From an uncultured Bacillus sp. (GTDB lineage: Bacteria; Bacillota; Bacilli; Bacillales; Cytobacillaceae), in NCBI GenBank assembly GCA_937894355.1, contig CALCRD010000134.1, forward strand, positions 1-38,210: a stretch of 38,210 nt of DNA. Reading direction: 5' to 3'. The notes under the pieces were generated by a model. That model made no database searches, was not told the origin of the DNA, and saw only the letters and a program-made list of their open reading frames with translations. Positions 1-6,661 of this stretch are shown here, piece by piece (the stretch's first letter is position 1; every line of letters starts with the position of its first letter). Both the position numbers and the translations under genes were made by a program.

Positions 1-14
1 TTGAGAAAAGAGCC
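1..14 (-). mobile_element. Family B short repeat, end fragment
   Basis: The first 14 bases, ending GAAAAGAGCC, match the end of the 76-bp family B element at 8153-8228. The rest of this copy lies before the window. It abuts the terminator of yqfW. If intact, its target-site duplication would begin with the next 8 bases, ATAATAAA. Confidence 0.6.
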
Positions 15-20
15 ATAATA

Positions 21-68
21 AAAAACGAATGCTTGTACATCATTTGTGATGTACAAGCATTCGTTTTT
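21..68. terminator. Bidirectional Rho-independent terminator downstream of yqfW
   Basis: Perfect 22-bp arms (21-42 and 47-68) around a TTTG loop. The outer pairs are A5 on the left and T5 on the right, so both strands carry a U-tract. It ends yqfW on the minus strand and possibly a gene before the window on the plus strand. Confidence 0.92.
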
Positions 69-72
69 ACTT

Positions 73-642
73 TCAATAGGTTTTCAACCAATTTTCCACC
101 CATTGGTAGGCTTCATTCCAGTGATTTACTCGAATCACACCCTCAGGAATGGGGTCCTGGTTGTATGGTGTGTTAAACAGGATAACGGGAATTTTACATT
201 CTTCATGGATCATGACCGCATTATCATGCTTATCTTCAAAAAATAAATCCACTTTATAATTTTTCGCCGCTTCAATTTTATGATGAGAACCAATTAAGTC
301 AATGTGGTCAAATTTCAACTGATTATTGACGAACCATTCTTTAGTAATGTTTAACAAGTTTGTACTACGGGCACTGATAAAATATAACTCATGCTGTTGT
401 TCCCATTTCATTAAAATTTCTTTAGCTCCTTCTGCTAAAGGAGAATTTGCATAAATCTCAGGCTCTTTTTTTAAAAACCACTGTGCCAATTCATCGCTTG
501 AAACATTTACAAATGGTGTAAGGTCGTATTGAGTTAAATCATTTAGAGTCAAATTAAGATTAAAGTCCGAATTTATAAAGGGCACAAGCGATGCCGGACA
601 AGTAACGGTGCCGTCGATATCAATACCAAAACGCTTTCTCAA
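73..642 (-). CDS. yqfW: YqfW-like 5'(3')-deoxyribonucleotidase-family HAD phosphatase
   Basis: Predicted cytoplasmic HAD-superfamily phosphohydrolase of 189 residues, of the NT5C-like 5'(3')-nucleotidase group. The N-terminal motif DIDGTVT (residues 8-14) supplies the nucleophile Asp8 and acid/base Asp10. A later FISARS segment and an FFEDKHDNA segment fit HAD motifs II and III. The family dephosphorylates nucleoside monophosphates, but the substrate here is not known. The start is TTG at 640-642, chosen because AAAGGAGT lies about 9 bases upstream and no in-frame ATG is better placed. It is transcribed away from yqfX and ends at the strong terminator 21-68. The position next to yqfX and ispG matches B. 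subtilis yqfW. Family assignment is firm; the physiological role is inference. Confidence 0.85.
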   Translation of the reverse strand: MRKRFGIDIDGTVTCPASLVPFINSDFNLNLTLNDLTQYDLTPFVNVSSDELAQWFLKKEPEIYANSPLAEGAKEILMKWEQQHELYFISARSTNLLNITKEWFVNNQLKFDHIDLIGSHHKIEAAKNYKVDLFFEDKHDNAVMIHEECKIPVILFNTPYNQDPIPEGVIRVNHWNEAYQWVENWLKTY

Positions 643-779
643 AAAACAACACTCCTTTAAAAATCAAAAACCTCTTGCAAAGCAAAAAATAAATCCATAT
701 TAGTAAAACATTAACATAATGAAATTCCCGTTTCTGACAAACAATATTAATGCTCCATTTATGAAAGTGAGGGATCAGC

Positions 780-1169
780 ATGGCAGAAGAGCGAAATAAC
801 GGATCATCTCAAACAGGATTTCAAGACAAGAATACTGTTGATATTCAGCATCGACTACCTGCACCTGACTATAATGAAGAAACCTCAGCAGAATTTGCAG
901 CACCAGCAACTGGATCATTGTATCGTGGCACCACGATTAGAGATTCAGATGCGAGAGAAACGGATACAACAGCGGGACGAGGCATTGGCCTAAGTGCCTT
1001 AGCTTTATCAATCATTTCGCTATTTGTTTTACCTATTCTTTTTGGTGCAGCTGGAATTATCCTTGGATTTGTTGCTCGCCGTAGGGGAGCGACAAGTTTA
1101 GGAAGCTGGGCTATCGGGATTGGAGCCATTTCCATCTTAGTTGGAATGTTCATCCTCCCGTTCTTTTAA
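780..1169 (+). CDS. yqfX: YqfX-like small membrane protein
   Basis: A 129-residue protein with a polar, acidic N-terminal half (residues 1-65, presumably cytoplasmic) followed by two hydrophobic segments, about 70-95 and 108-129. They are joined by a short basic loop containing ARRRGAT. This hairpin, with glycine-rich helices, is typical of DUF4190-like small membrane proteins. There are no catalytic motifs. It begins at ATG 780 after a GTGAGGGA ribosome binding site and is monocistronic, with a terminator at 1199-1232 shared with the converging ispG. Length and place between yqfW and ispG match B. subtilis yqfX. The function is unknown. Confidence 0.8.
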   Translation: MAEERNNGSSQTGFQDKNTVDIQHRLPAPDYNEETSAEFAAPATGSLYRGTTIRDSDARETDTTAGRGIGLSALALSIISLFVLPILFGAAGIILGFVARRRGATSLGSWAIGIGAISILVGMFILPFF

Positions 1170-1198
1170 AAAAAAGCTTTTTCATTGTGGAGCAATAG

Positions 1199-1232
1199 AA
1201 AAACGCCTGGCATCCGTGCCAGGCGTTTTTTG
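1199..1232. terminator. Bidirectional terminator between yqfX and ispG
   Basis: Fifteen-base perfect arms (1199-1213 and 1218-1232) with core CGCCTGGCA, a TCCG loop, an A6 start and a T6 end. It serves both converging genes. Confidence 0.95.
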
Positions 1233-1241
1233 TGGCTAAAT

Positions 1242-2348
1242 TTACGCTTGGTTCTGCGTTTCGGCTAATTTAGCAAAGTATTCCTCGGCTACTTGATCAA
1301 TTTCTTTCTTCAATTCCTCAACCATGATTGCCTCAGGCACCTTGCGAACGATTTCTCCTTTACGGAAAAGTAAACCTTCACCTCTTGCCCCAGCAATCCC
1401 GATATCAGCTTCCCTAGCCTCACCAGGACCGTTTACGGCACATCCAAGGACAGCTACTTTAATTGGCGCTTTAATTTTTTGAATATATTCTTCCACTTCG
1501 TTGGCGATGCTAATTAAGTCAATCTCAATTCTGCCACATGTTGGACAGGAAATAAGCGTTGCTGCATTAGAGGATAAACCAAACACCTTTAATAATTCTC
1601 TAGCAACTTTTACTTCTTCAACAGGATCTGCGCTCAAGGATATACGTAAGGTATTTCCAATCCCTTTGCTTAAAATTGCCCCTAAACCTGCAGAACTTTT
1701 AACAGTTCCAGCAAACAAAGTTCCAGATTCGGTTATACCTAAATGCAGCGGATAATCAAAAGCTCGTGCTGCTTTCTCATAAGCTTCAATCGCTAGGCGA
1801 ACATCAGAGGCTTTCATGGAAACGATTATATTATGGAAATCAAGATCCTCAAGGATTTTGATATGATGTAAGGCACTTTCAACCATGCCATCTGCAGTAG
1901 GATAACCATATTTATCTAAAATTCTTTTTTCTAATGAACCTGCATTTACGCCAATACGAATGGGGATGCCTTTTTCTTTGGCAGCCTTTACGACAGCTTC
2001 CACTTTTTCGCGTTTTCCGATATTTCCAGGATTAATGCGAATTTTATCTGCGCCGCCTTCAATTGCTTTTAAGGCTAATTTATAGTCAAAATGGATATCA
2101 ACGACAAGAGGGATATTAATTCTTTTTTTAATTTCGGAAATGGCGTTTGCTGCCCTTTCATCAGGACATGCAACGCGAACCATTTGACATCCAGCTTCTT
2201 CTAGACGTTTAATTTCAGCTACTGTCGCCTCGACATCATGCGTTTTAGTCGTTGTCATGCTTTGAATAATAAGCTCACTATTGCCGCCTATAGTTAAATT
2301 GCCGACCTTAATTGGGCGGGTTTTTGTACGATCAATGATTTCACTCAC
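1242..2348 (-). CDS. ispG: 4-hydroxy-3-methylbut-2-en-1-yl diphosphate synthase (IspG/GcpE)
   Basis: Penultimate enzyme of the MEP isoprenoid pathway. It converts 2-C-methyl-D-erythritol 2,4-cyclodiphosphate to HMBPP using a [4Fe-4S] cluster and a flavodoxin or ferredoxin electron donor. The 368 residues are the usual length of the two-domain bacterial form. A TIM-barrel domain (about 1-260, with QSMTTTKTHD and IRINPGNIG) is followed by a reductase-like domain. That domain carries the cluster ligands Cys268 and Cys271 (CPTCGR), Cys303 and Glu310 (GCAVNGPGE). The start is GTG at 2346-2348, with AAAGGAG 10 bases upstream. A good promoter lies at 2471-2500, so the leader is over 100 bases long and includes a family B repeat (2401-2451). 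It is monocistronic. Confidence 0.97.
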   Translation of the reverse strand: MSEIIDRTKTRPIKVGNLTIGGNSELIIQSMTTTKTHDVEATVAEIKRLEEAGCQMVRVACPDERAANAISEIKKRINIPLVVDIHFDYKLALKAIEGGADKIRINPGNIGKREKVEAVVKAAKEKGIPIRIGVNAGSLEKRILDKYGYPTADGMVESALHHIKILEDLDFHNIIVSMKASDVRLAIEAYEKAARAFDYPLHLGITESGTLFAGTVKSSAGLGAILSKGIGNTLRISLSADPVEEVKVARELLKVFGLSSNAATLISCPTCGRIEIDLISIANEVEEYIQKIKAPIKVAVLGCAVNGPGEAREADIGIAGARGEGLLFRKGEIVRKVPEAIMVEELKKEIDQVAEEYFAKLAETQNQA

Positions 2349-2400
2349 AAGTGATTCGCTCCTTTAAACATGGAATGCTAAATAATTGTTCTTTCTGTAA

Positions 2401-2451
2401 GGCCTTTTTCTCAAACTTCGTTGCTTATTGCGATGAAAACGAAGAACAACC
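2401..2451. mobile_element. Family B MITE-like element with perfect 8-bp target-site duplication
   Basis: A 51-bp element running from GGCCTTTTTCTCAAACTT to GAACAACC and closely related to 8153-8228, but shortened inside. It is flanked by identical 8-mers TTCTGTAA at 2393-2400 and 2452-2459. It lies between the predicted ispG promoter and the ispG start codon. Confidence 0.75.
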
Positions 2452-2470
2452 TTCTGTAAACACCGCTTAT

Positions 2471-2500
2471 ATTGTATCAATGATTGGCTATTGTTGACAA
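2471..2500 (-). promoter_or_regulatory. Predicted sigma-A promoter of ispG
   Basis: On the minus strand, -35 TTGTCA (2495-2500), an 18-bp spacer and -10 TACAAT (2471-2476). Each hexamer matches consensus at 5 of 6 positions. Transcription would start near 2464, upstream of the family B repeat. Confidence 0.6.
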
Positions 2501-2526
2501 GAATCTGAAAAAATCATCACAGCCTA

Positions 2527-2862
2527 TTATTCAGTTTTACGGTAATCAGGAAACCGATATTGTTTCCCAATGCGAATTTCTTCTGGTTTGTCACCATCGT
2601 TTAATTGTTCGAAATCGCTGATTAATCTTGTGATTGACACTGGGATGGGCTTGTCTAAACTTTTTTCAACAATCGTTAGGACTGTTTCACCTGGCTTTAC
2701 TTCAACTTCAAAATAGGGAATATTATTATTATTATTAGTAGTAGAAGACACCGGTACCGAATTTTGCTCATTGGATTCAGTGGGTAAGGTTCCCTTGGTG
2801 AAATCATAGTAAATTACATAAAGGATAAGGACTGAGAGTATTGCTACGACAAATCGCTTCAC
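2527..2862 (-). CDS. yqfZ: YqfZ-like membrane-anchored LysM-type protein
   Basis: A 111-residue protein with one N-terminal hydrophobic segment (about 4-20) and an Asn/Ser/Thr-rich linker including five consecutive Asn. The C-terminal domain (about 50-108) contains VKPGETVLTIVEKS and the ending IGKQYRFPDY, a LysM-like fold that should sit outside the membrane and contact peptidoglycan. The start is GTG at 2860-2862 after an AAAGGGTGT ribosome binding site. It has its own transcription unit, because a strong terminator (2966-2987) separates it from yqgB. Context and length agree with B. subtilis yqfZ. A CATATACAT element about 30-40 bases upstream of the start resembles a mother-cell sigma-E -10, but I see no convincing -35. 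Confidence 0.8.
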   Translation of the reverse strand: MKRFVVAILSVLILYVIYYDFTKGTLPTESNEQNSVPVSSTTNNNNNIPYFEVEVKPGETVLTIVEKSLDKPIPVSITRLISDFEQLNDGDKPEEIRIGKQYRFPDYRKTE

Positions 2863-2960
2863 ATGGGGACACCCTTTCTAGGACAAAAGTATGTCCCATG
2901 TATATGCGATAACATTAGTTAATAGAACAAGTAGAATAATAAATTTATCAGCTGGGTTAA

Positions 2961-2987
2961 AAAAAACGCGCTGAAGAATCAGCACGT
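2961..2987 (-). terminator. Terminator of yqgB
   Basis: Read on the minus strand, ACGTGCTGA, a TTCT loop and TCAGCGCGT form a 9-bp stem with one U-G pair, followed directly by a run of eight T. It begins immediately after the yqgB stop codon. Confidence 0.9.
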
Positions 2988-3758
2988 TTATGGTTTTTTG
3001 GGTAGTGGAATTTCTTTTAAGGCTAAGTACAAAACAATATAGGCTACAATCCAGTGGATGAAAAACCCTAAAGGAACTGTTGTTTGGATTGCTGACATGA
3101 TTGTAAAAAATATCGTAGGTAACGTCACACTATAAGCTGACATCCGCCAAACCTGACCGTATTTTTGATTTCTTCCTGTGGAATTTACAATCATTAATCC
3201 AAAAAGAGCAAGAATGGATATTTCGATAAATTTCATCCCAGATGAGAAAATGTAGATCACTAAGGAGAAAATTGGCAATATTACCATCAAGGCAGTATCT
3301 AATTCATTAACAAAATCAATTACATCGTCTTTTGATAGCGTTAAATTTTCAGCCATTGAATATGGAAAAGCTTGTGACTGACCATCTGCAATAAAAACAA
3401 AATCCTTTTCTAACAAAAGAATAGCATTATCGTATTCGATGAGGTCATCCGTCTTCAACTCACCAGTAGAATCGAGAATAAATTCAAAATCGTTTTGTTT
3501 TAAAATTACAGGTTCATCCATGTCCGAGTGTAATCGACCATTTTCAATTGTAAAGGAAGGGAAATCACGATTTACCATATCCTTTGCTGCACTTACACCA
3601 TCAATAATGGCTGAATTAAGAAAGTACATCGCGGGAATAACGGACAATAATGTTAATAAGAAAACATAGAGGATTGTTTTCCCAATTCCTTGGAAGCGAA
3701 AATGGGCGATATCTTTTGGAGAATAATTACTGCTTACTAATTGCTTAAAAATATTCAC
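2988..3758 (-). CDS. yqgB: DUF1189 membrane protein (YqgB-like)
   Basis: A 256-residue polytopic membrane protein of the DUF1189 family, function unknown. One hydrophobic helix near residues 28-50 is followed by a soluble stretch of about 100 residues, probably extracellular (residues 52-150, beta-rich and acidic). A C-terminal bundle of about four helices (155-250) follows, and the protein ends in a basic tail. Two GTG codons lie three codons apart. The one at 3756-3758 is preferred because AAAGGGTGAT sits 6-8 bases before it, whereas the one at 3765-3767 overlaps that ribosome binding site. It is a single-gene unit with its own terminator. The motif near the start, SPKDIAHFRFQGIGKT, is the part I recognise best as family-specific. 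The yqgB name rests on synteny with yqfZ and yqgC. Confidence 0.8.
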   Translation of the reverse strand: MNIFKQLVSSNYSPKDIAHFRFQGIGKTILYVFLLTLLSVIPAMYFLNSAIIDGVSAAKDMVNRDFPSFTIENGRLHSDMDEPVILKQNDFEFILDSTGELKTDDLIEYDNAILLLEKDFVFIADGQSQAFPYSMAENLTLSKDDVIDFVNELDTALMVILPIFSLVIYIFSSGMKFIEISILALFGLMIVNSTGRNQKYGQVWRMSAYSVTLPTIFFTIMSAIQTTVPLGFFIHWIVAYIVLYLALKEIPLPKKP

Positions 3759-4033
3759 GTTTATCACCCTTTATTTTGTTCTAACACCTTATTTTAGCTT
3801 GAGTATCCCTATTAGCACAAGTAATCTTGTTGTTATAAGTAAAATAATGTAGAATTTTTACAAAAAATAGCGATTGGTTAGATAAAATTCCTCTATGGAA
3901 AATTTTTTGAAACCGATAAATTAGTGTAAAATAAATCTTAATGGGGTGTGTTGTGGTTAACTACCAACCACACCAAGCGATAGTTTTTTTAGCCTAATTT
4001 TAATAAAAGAATAATTAATGAAGGATTGATGTG

Positions 4034-4516
4034 ATGGATATGTTGTATTGGGTAATAATTATCCTGTTATTTGTAGTTGCCTTTATTGGCCTTTTATATC
4101 CGATAATTCCTAGTGTGTTATTTATTTTAGCTGGATTCATTCTTTATGGCTTTTTATTTTCCTTTGAACCTTTTAATTGGCTATTTTGGTTAATTCAATG
4201 CTTGTTTATTATTCTTTTGTTTGGTGCTGATTATTTAGCGAATCTGATTGGTGTAAAAAAATTCGGTGGTTCCAAAGCTGGAATTTGGGGAAGTACAATT
4301 GGCTTATTAATTGGTCCATTTGTTATACCAATTGCTGGAATTATTATTGGTCCGTTCTTAGGAGCATTTCTTGCGGAAATTATCATGAATAAAACAGAGC
4401 TGAAAGAAGCCGCAAAGATTGGACTCGGATCTGTCGTCGGATTTATTAGTAGTGTGGTTACCAAGGGAATTGTTCAAGCAGTTATGATTGGCTATTTCCT
4501 CATTGTGGTTTTATAA
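4034..4516 (+). CDS. yqgC: DUF456 membrane protein (YqgC-like)
   Basis: A 160-residue integral membrane protein with about five hydrophobic segments rich in Gly, Ile and Pro. It includes the DUF456 hallmark of paired glycine-rich helices: FGGSKAGIWGSTIG at about 75-88 and a later IIIGPFLGAFLAE. ATG 4034 is favoured over GTG 4031 because GAAGGA lies 8 bases ahead of it. Function is unknown. In B. subtilis yqgC adjoins sodA; here a family A repeat and an Fnr-like gene separate the two. The preceding 275 bases (3759-4033) hold an imperfect dyad at about 3945-3973 (GGTGTG...CCACACC) and a possible -10 TAAAAT at 3927. I would not assign either a definite role. Confidence 0.82.
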   Translation: MDMLYWVIIILLFVVAFIGLLYPIIPSVLFILAGFILYGFLFSFEPFNWLFWLIQCLFIILLFGADYLANLIGVKKFGGSKAGIWGSTIGLLIGPFVIPIAGIIIGPFLGAFLAEIIMNKTELKEAAKIGLGSVVGFISSVVTKGIVQAVMIGYFLIVVL

Positions 4517-4546
4517 TATTATTGTTTGGACATTTATAATAAAATA

Positions 4547-4731
4547 AGATCTTAACAATTGGCCGTTGATTTCCGTTCCAGGCACTTCGCTTTCCGCGGG
4601 CGGTAGAGGGGAGCCTCCTTGACGCTCCGCGCCTTTGGAGTCTCCCCTGCCCCGTACTCCCGCAGGAGTCTTCGTGCCTTCCACTCCAATCAACTAAGTT
4701 GGAAAAATCAACATTGAACATTAACACAGTC
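4547..4731 (-). mobile_element. Family A structured repeat (MITE-like), reverse orientation
   Basis: About 185 bp, far richer in GC than its surroundings. It is the reverse complement of the element at 7925-8109 with scattered differences. Its outer end is intact (TTAACACAGTC at 4721-4731), while the inner end near 4547-4556 has drifted. The flanks do not show a clear target-site duplication. Open frames crossing it on both strands appear in every copy of the repeat and have no ribosome binding site, so I do not call genes here. Confidence 0.75.
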
Positions 4732-4742
4732 AAAAAATTAAA

Positions 4743-4772
4743 TGGACAAAGTTTTTTAATAAACCTTGTCCA
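4743..4772 (-). terminator. Probable terminator of the Fnr-like gene
   Basis: Arms TGGACAAAG (4743-4751) and CCTTGTCCA (4764-4772) pair with a few A-T extensions into the loop. On the minus strand the hairpin is followed by ATTTAATTTTTT. It is a somewhat weak U-tract in the right place after the stop codon. Confidence 0.6.
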
Positions 4773-4790
4773 CTTATTATAAAAACTTTT

Positions 4791-5486
4791 TTAGTTAACA
4801 CCGCAAATTTCATAAGGACAATTTTGGCAGTCAACAAACTTTTTAATGTAGGCCAGATCTTTTACGATAAACTTTTGCTGGCGATAATCGAGTACGTCGT
4901 TTTCGCGAAGCTCTTTGAGCAATCGTTGAATCACCTCACGCGTACCATAAGTTAAGTTGGCAAGTTCTTGGTGTGTTAGAGGAAGGTCAATTAAGATGCC
5001 TTCATCTGTCATAACACCGTAGCTATTACATAGTCGGATTAAGATCGAATATAATCCACCTTTTTTTCCATTCATAATAAGATCTTGGCATTTCATTTGT
5101 GCTTTTAAATATTTAATGCTCATCCAATTGCTGAAGGTTTGCAGAGCGAAATTATCATGTCCTAGAAATTCTTCAAAGTGTTCCCTTTTAATCATTAGCA
5201 TTTCACAATCCGTCATCGTTTTGGCACTATAATGATAACGTGGGGATTGACTGAACACTTGGTATTCAACTAATAATTCTTCACCGCTTAAAATTTTTAA
5301 AATAAATTCTTTCCCTTTAAAGTGAACGCGACCAACTGCTGCAGATCCTTTTAATAAAATATATACGTGTTGAACTGGATCTTTTTCTTGAAATAACATG
5401 GTTCCTGCTTTAATTTTTTGGATAGTCTCTTTATTGCTAAAATTTCTAATCATCAGCTCATAAAGGCTGAAACCTGTTTTTATCAT
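4791..5486 (-). CDS. Crp/Fnr-family regulator with C-terminal Fe-S-type cysteine motif (Bacillus Fnr-like)
   Basis: A 231-residue transcription regulator. Residues about 15-115 form the cyclic-nucleotide-type beta-roll sensor domain, 115-150 the dimer helix, and 150-215 a winged helix. The recognition helix carries THQELANLTYGTREVIQRLL, with the Arg-Glu-x3-Arg pattern that reads TGTGA half-sites in Crp/Fnr proteins. The C-terminus holds Cys220, Cys223 and Cys228 (C-x2-C-x4-C), the spacing known for the three cysteine ligands of the [4Fe-4S] cluster in B. subtilis Fnr. Asp135 lies where the fourth, aspartate ligand of that protein would align. This predicts an oxygen-responsive regulator of anaerobic genes. 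It starts at ATG 5484-5486 after AGGTGAGG. It is divergent from sodA; ldh and other fermentative genes are plausible targets, but I see no full TGTGA-N6-TCACA site in the window. Confidence 0.85.
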   Translation of the reverse strand: MIKTGFSLYELMIRNFSNKETIQKIKAGTMLFQEKDPVQHVYILLKGSAAVGRVHFKGKEFILKILSGEELLVEYQVFSQSPRYHYSAKTMTDCEMLMIKREHFEEFLGHDNFALQTFSNWMSIKYLKAQMKCQDLIMNGKKGGLYSILIRLCNSYGVMTDEGILIDLPLTHQELANLTYGTREVIQRLLKELRENDVLDYRQQKFIVKDLAYIKKFVDCQNCPYEICGVN

Positions 5487-5525
5487 TTTTCCTCACCTCT
5501 CGATGAAAATCACTCTCATGCTTTG

Positions 5526-5554
5526 ATTTAAAAGTAAAGTAAGCAACATGTCAA
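5526..5554 (-). promoter_or_regulatory. Predicted sigma-A promoter of the Fnr-like gene
   Basis: Minus strand: a perfect -35 TTGACA (5549-5554), a 17-bp spacer and a weaker -10 TTAAAT (5526-5531). It would give a 5' leader of about 30 bases. Confidence 0.5.
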
Positions 5555-5722
5555 CAGGTGAATGGAAAAATATGGTTGTTACAAAAGTCTCAAGAGATAA
5601 AAAGCATTGACAAATCAAGCTGAATAAAAACTTGACAAATTTGTGACATCTTAAAAATTATAGGAATATAGAGTTTAAAGAGTAAATAAAGAATTTTTTT
5701 TCAATTTACTAGAGCATTAAAG

Positions 5723-5751
5723 TTGTAACAAGTTTCCAACTTTGGTACATT
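5723..5751 (+). promoter_or_regulatory. Candidate sodA promoter in the 356-bp divergent region
   Basis: TTGTAA (5723-5728), a 17-bp spacer and TACATT (5746-5751). Two perfect TTGACA hexamers upstream (5607-5612 and 5632-5637) have no good -10 at normal spacing. Between this promoter and sodA lies a hairpin (AAACATTCTA at 5769-5778 with TAGAAATGTTT at about 5790-5800) around TGAGAATGA, which could be a metalloregulator site or an mRNA structure. The rest of 5487-5842 shows no coding capacity. Confidence 0.4.
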
Positions 5752-5842
5752 GTAAATGTAGCCTTTAGAAACATTCTAAAATGAGAATGATAGAAATGTT
5801 TTTGAAGATAAATTAAACGTTACATAAGGAGGATTTATTATT

Positions 5843-6451
5843 ATGGCTTTTGAATTACCACAATTACCTTACGCATATGATGCATTAGAACCAAACATTG
5901 ACAAAGAAACTATGAACATCCATCACACAAAACACCATAACGCATATGTTACTAACTTAAATAATGCATTATCAGGAAATGAAGAACTTCTTAGTAAAAC
6001 AGTTGAGGAAGTAATCGCTAACCTGGATGCTGTTCCTGAAACAGTTCGTACAGCAGTTAGAAATAATGGTGGAGGACATGCTAACCATTCATTATTCTGG
6101 CAGCTTCTATCACCAAATGGTGGTGGAGAACCAACTGGTGAATTAGCTGAGGCAATCAACCAAAAATTTGGTAGCCTTGAAAGCTTTAAGGATGAATTCA
6201 CTAAAGCAGCTACAACTCGCTTTGGTTCTGGTTGGGCTTGGTTATCTGTAAATAATGGTGAGCTTGAAGTTACAAGCACTCCAAATCAAGACTCGCCAAT
6301 TATGGAAGGTAAAACTCCGATTCTTGGTCTTGATGTTTGGGAGCATGCTTACTATTTAAAATATCAAAACCGTCGCCCGGAATACATTACTAATTTCTGG
6401 AATGTAGTTAACTGGGATGAAGTTGCAAAACGTTATAACGAAGCAAAATAA
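5843..6451 (+). CDS. sodA: Superoxide dismutase, Mn type
   Basis: Converts superoxide to oxygen and hydrogen peroxide in the cytoplasm. At 202 residues it is the typical length of the Bacillus enzyme. Metal ligands are His27, His82, Asp164 and His168. The signature DVWEHAYY (164-171) and the GGGHANHSLFW segment are intact. Residues such as Gly77 and Gln151 region fit a Mn rather than Fe enzyme, though cambialistic use cannot be excluded by reading. ATG 5843 follows AAGGAGG at ideal spacing, consistent with high expression. It is monocistronic, with a strong terminator directly behind. The divergent neighbour is an Fnr-like oxygen sensor, a sensible but not proven regulatory pairing. Confidence 0.97.
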   Translation: MAFELPQLPYAYDALEPNIDKETMNIHHTKHHNAYVTNLNNALSGNEELLSKTVEEVIANLDAVPETVRTAVRNNGGGHANHSLFWQLLSPNGGGEPTGELAEAINQKFGSLESFKDEFTKAATTRFGSGWAWLSVNNGELEVTSTPNQDSPIMEGKTPILGLDVWEHAYYLKYQNRRPEYITNFWNVVNWDEVAKRYNEAK

Positions 6452-6460
6452 TAACCTTGA

Positions 6461-6497
6461 AAAGCAGTAGACCATTATTGGTCAACTGCTTTTTTTT
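6461..6497 (+). terminator. sodA terminator
   Basis: AAAGCAGT...ACTGCTTT with an inner ACCA/TGGT stem and a run of eight T. The T-run touches the family B element at 6499. Confidence 0.93.
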
Positions 6498-6498
6498 A

Positions 6499-6563
6499 GG
6501 CTCTTTTCGCAAACTTTGTCGCCTTTTAAGATGAAAATAAAGTGTTTAGACAGTAACGTAGCC
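6499..6563. mobile_element. Family B MITE-like element behind the sodA terminator
   Basis: A 65-bp copy starting GGCTCTTTTCGCAAACTTTG and ending AACGTAGCC. The body matches 8153-8228 (reverse complement), including ATGAAAATAAAGTGTTTAGA. The flanks TTTTTTA (6492-6498) and TTTTTTA (6564-6570) may be a target duplication, but they are low complexity. The remaining 6571-6661 shows nothing I can assign. Confidence 0.7.
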
Positions 6564-6661
6564 TTTTTTAATGATTACAGAGGCTCCAGGATTACCTAAT
6601 TCTGTGAATAACTTTTAACATTTTGTAAAAACTACCCAATAGAGTAAAGGGGAGTATTTTT

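Noticed and set aside
4500..4733. Open reading frames on the minus strand rich in Arg, Gly and Ser
   Set aside because: They run through family A, recur as near-identical translations in the other copies, and have no ribosome binding site; they are by-products of a GC-rich repeat.
5641..5656. TGTGA half-site upstream of sodA as a possible Fnr box
   Set aside because: The second half is AAAAA rather than TCACA, so there is no dyad.
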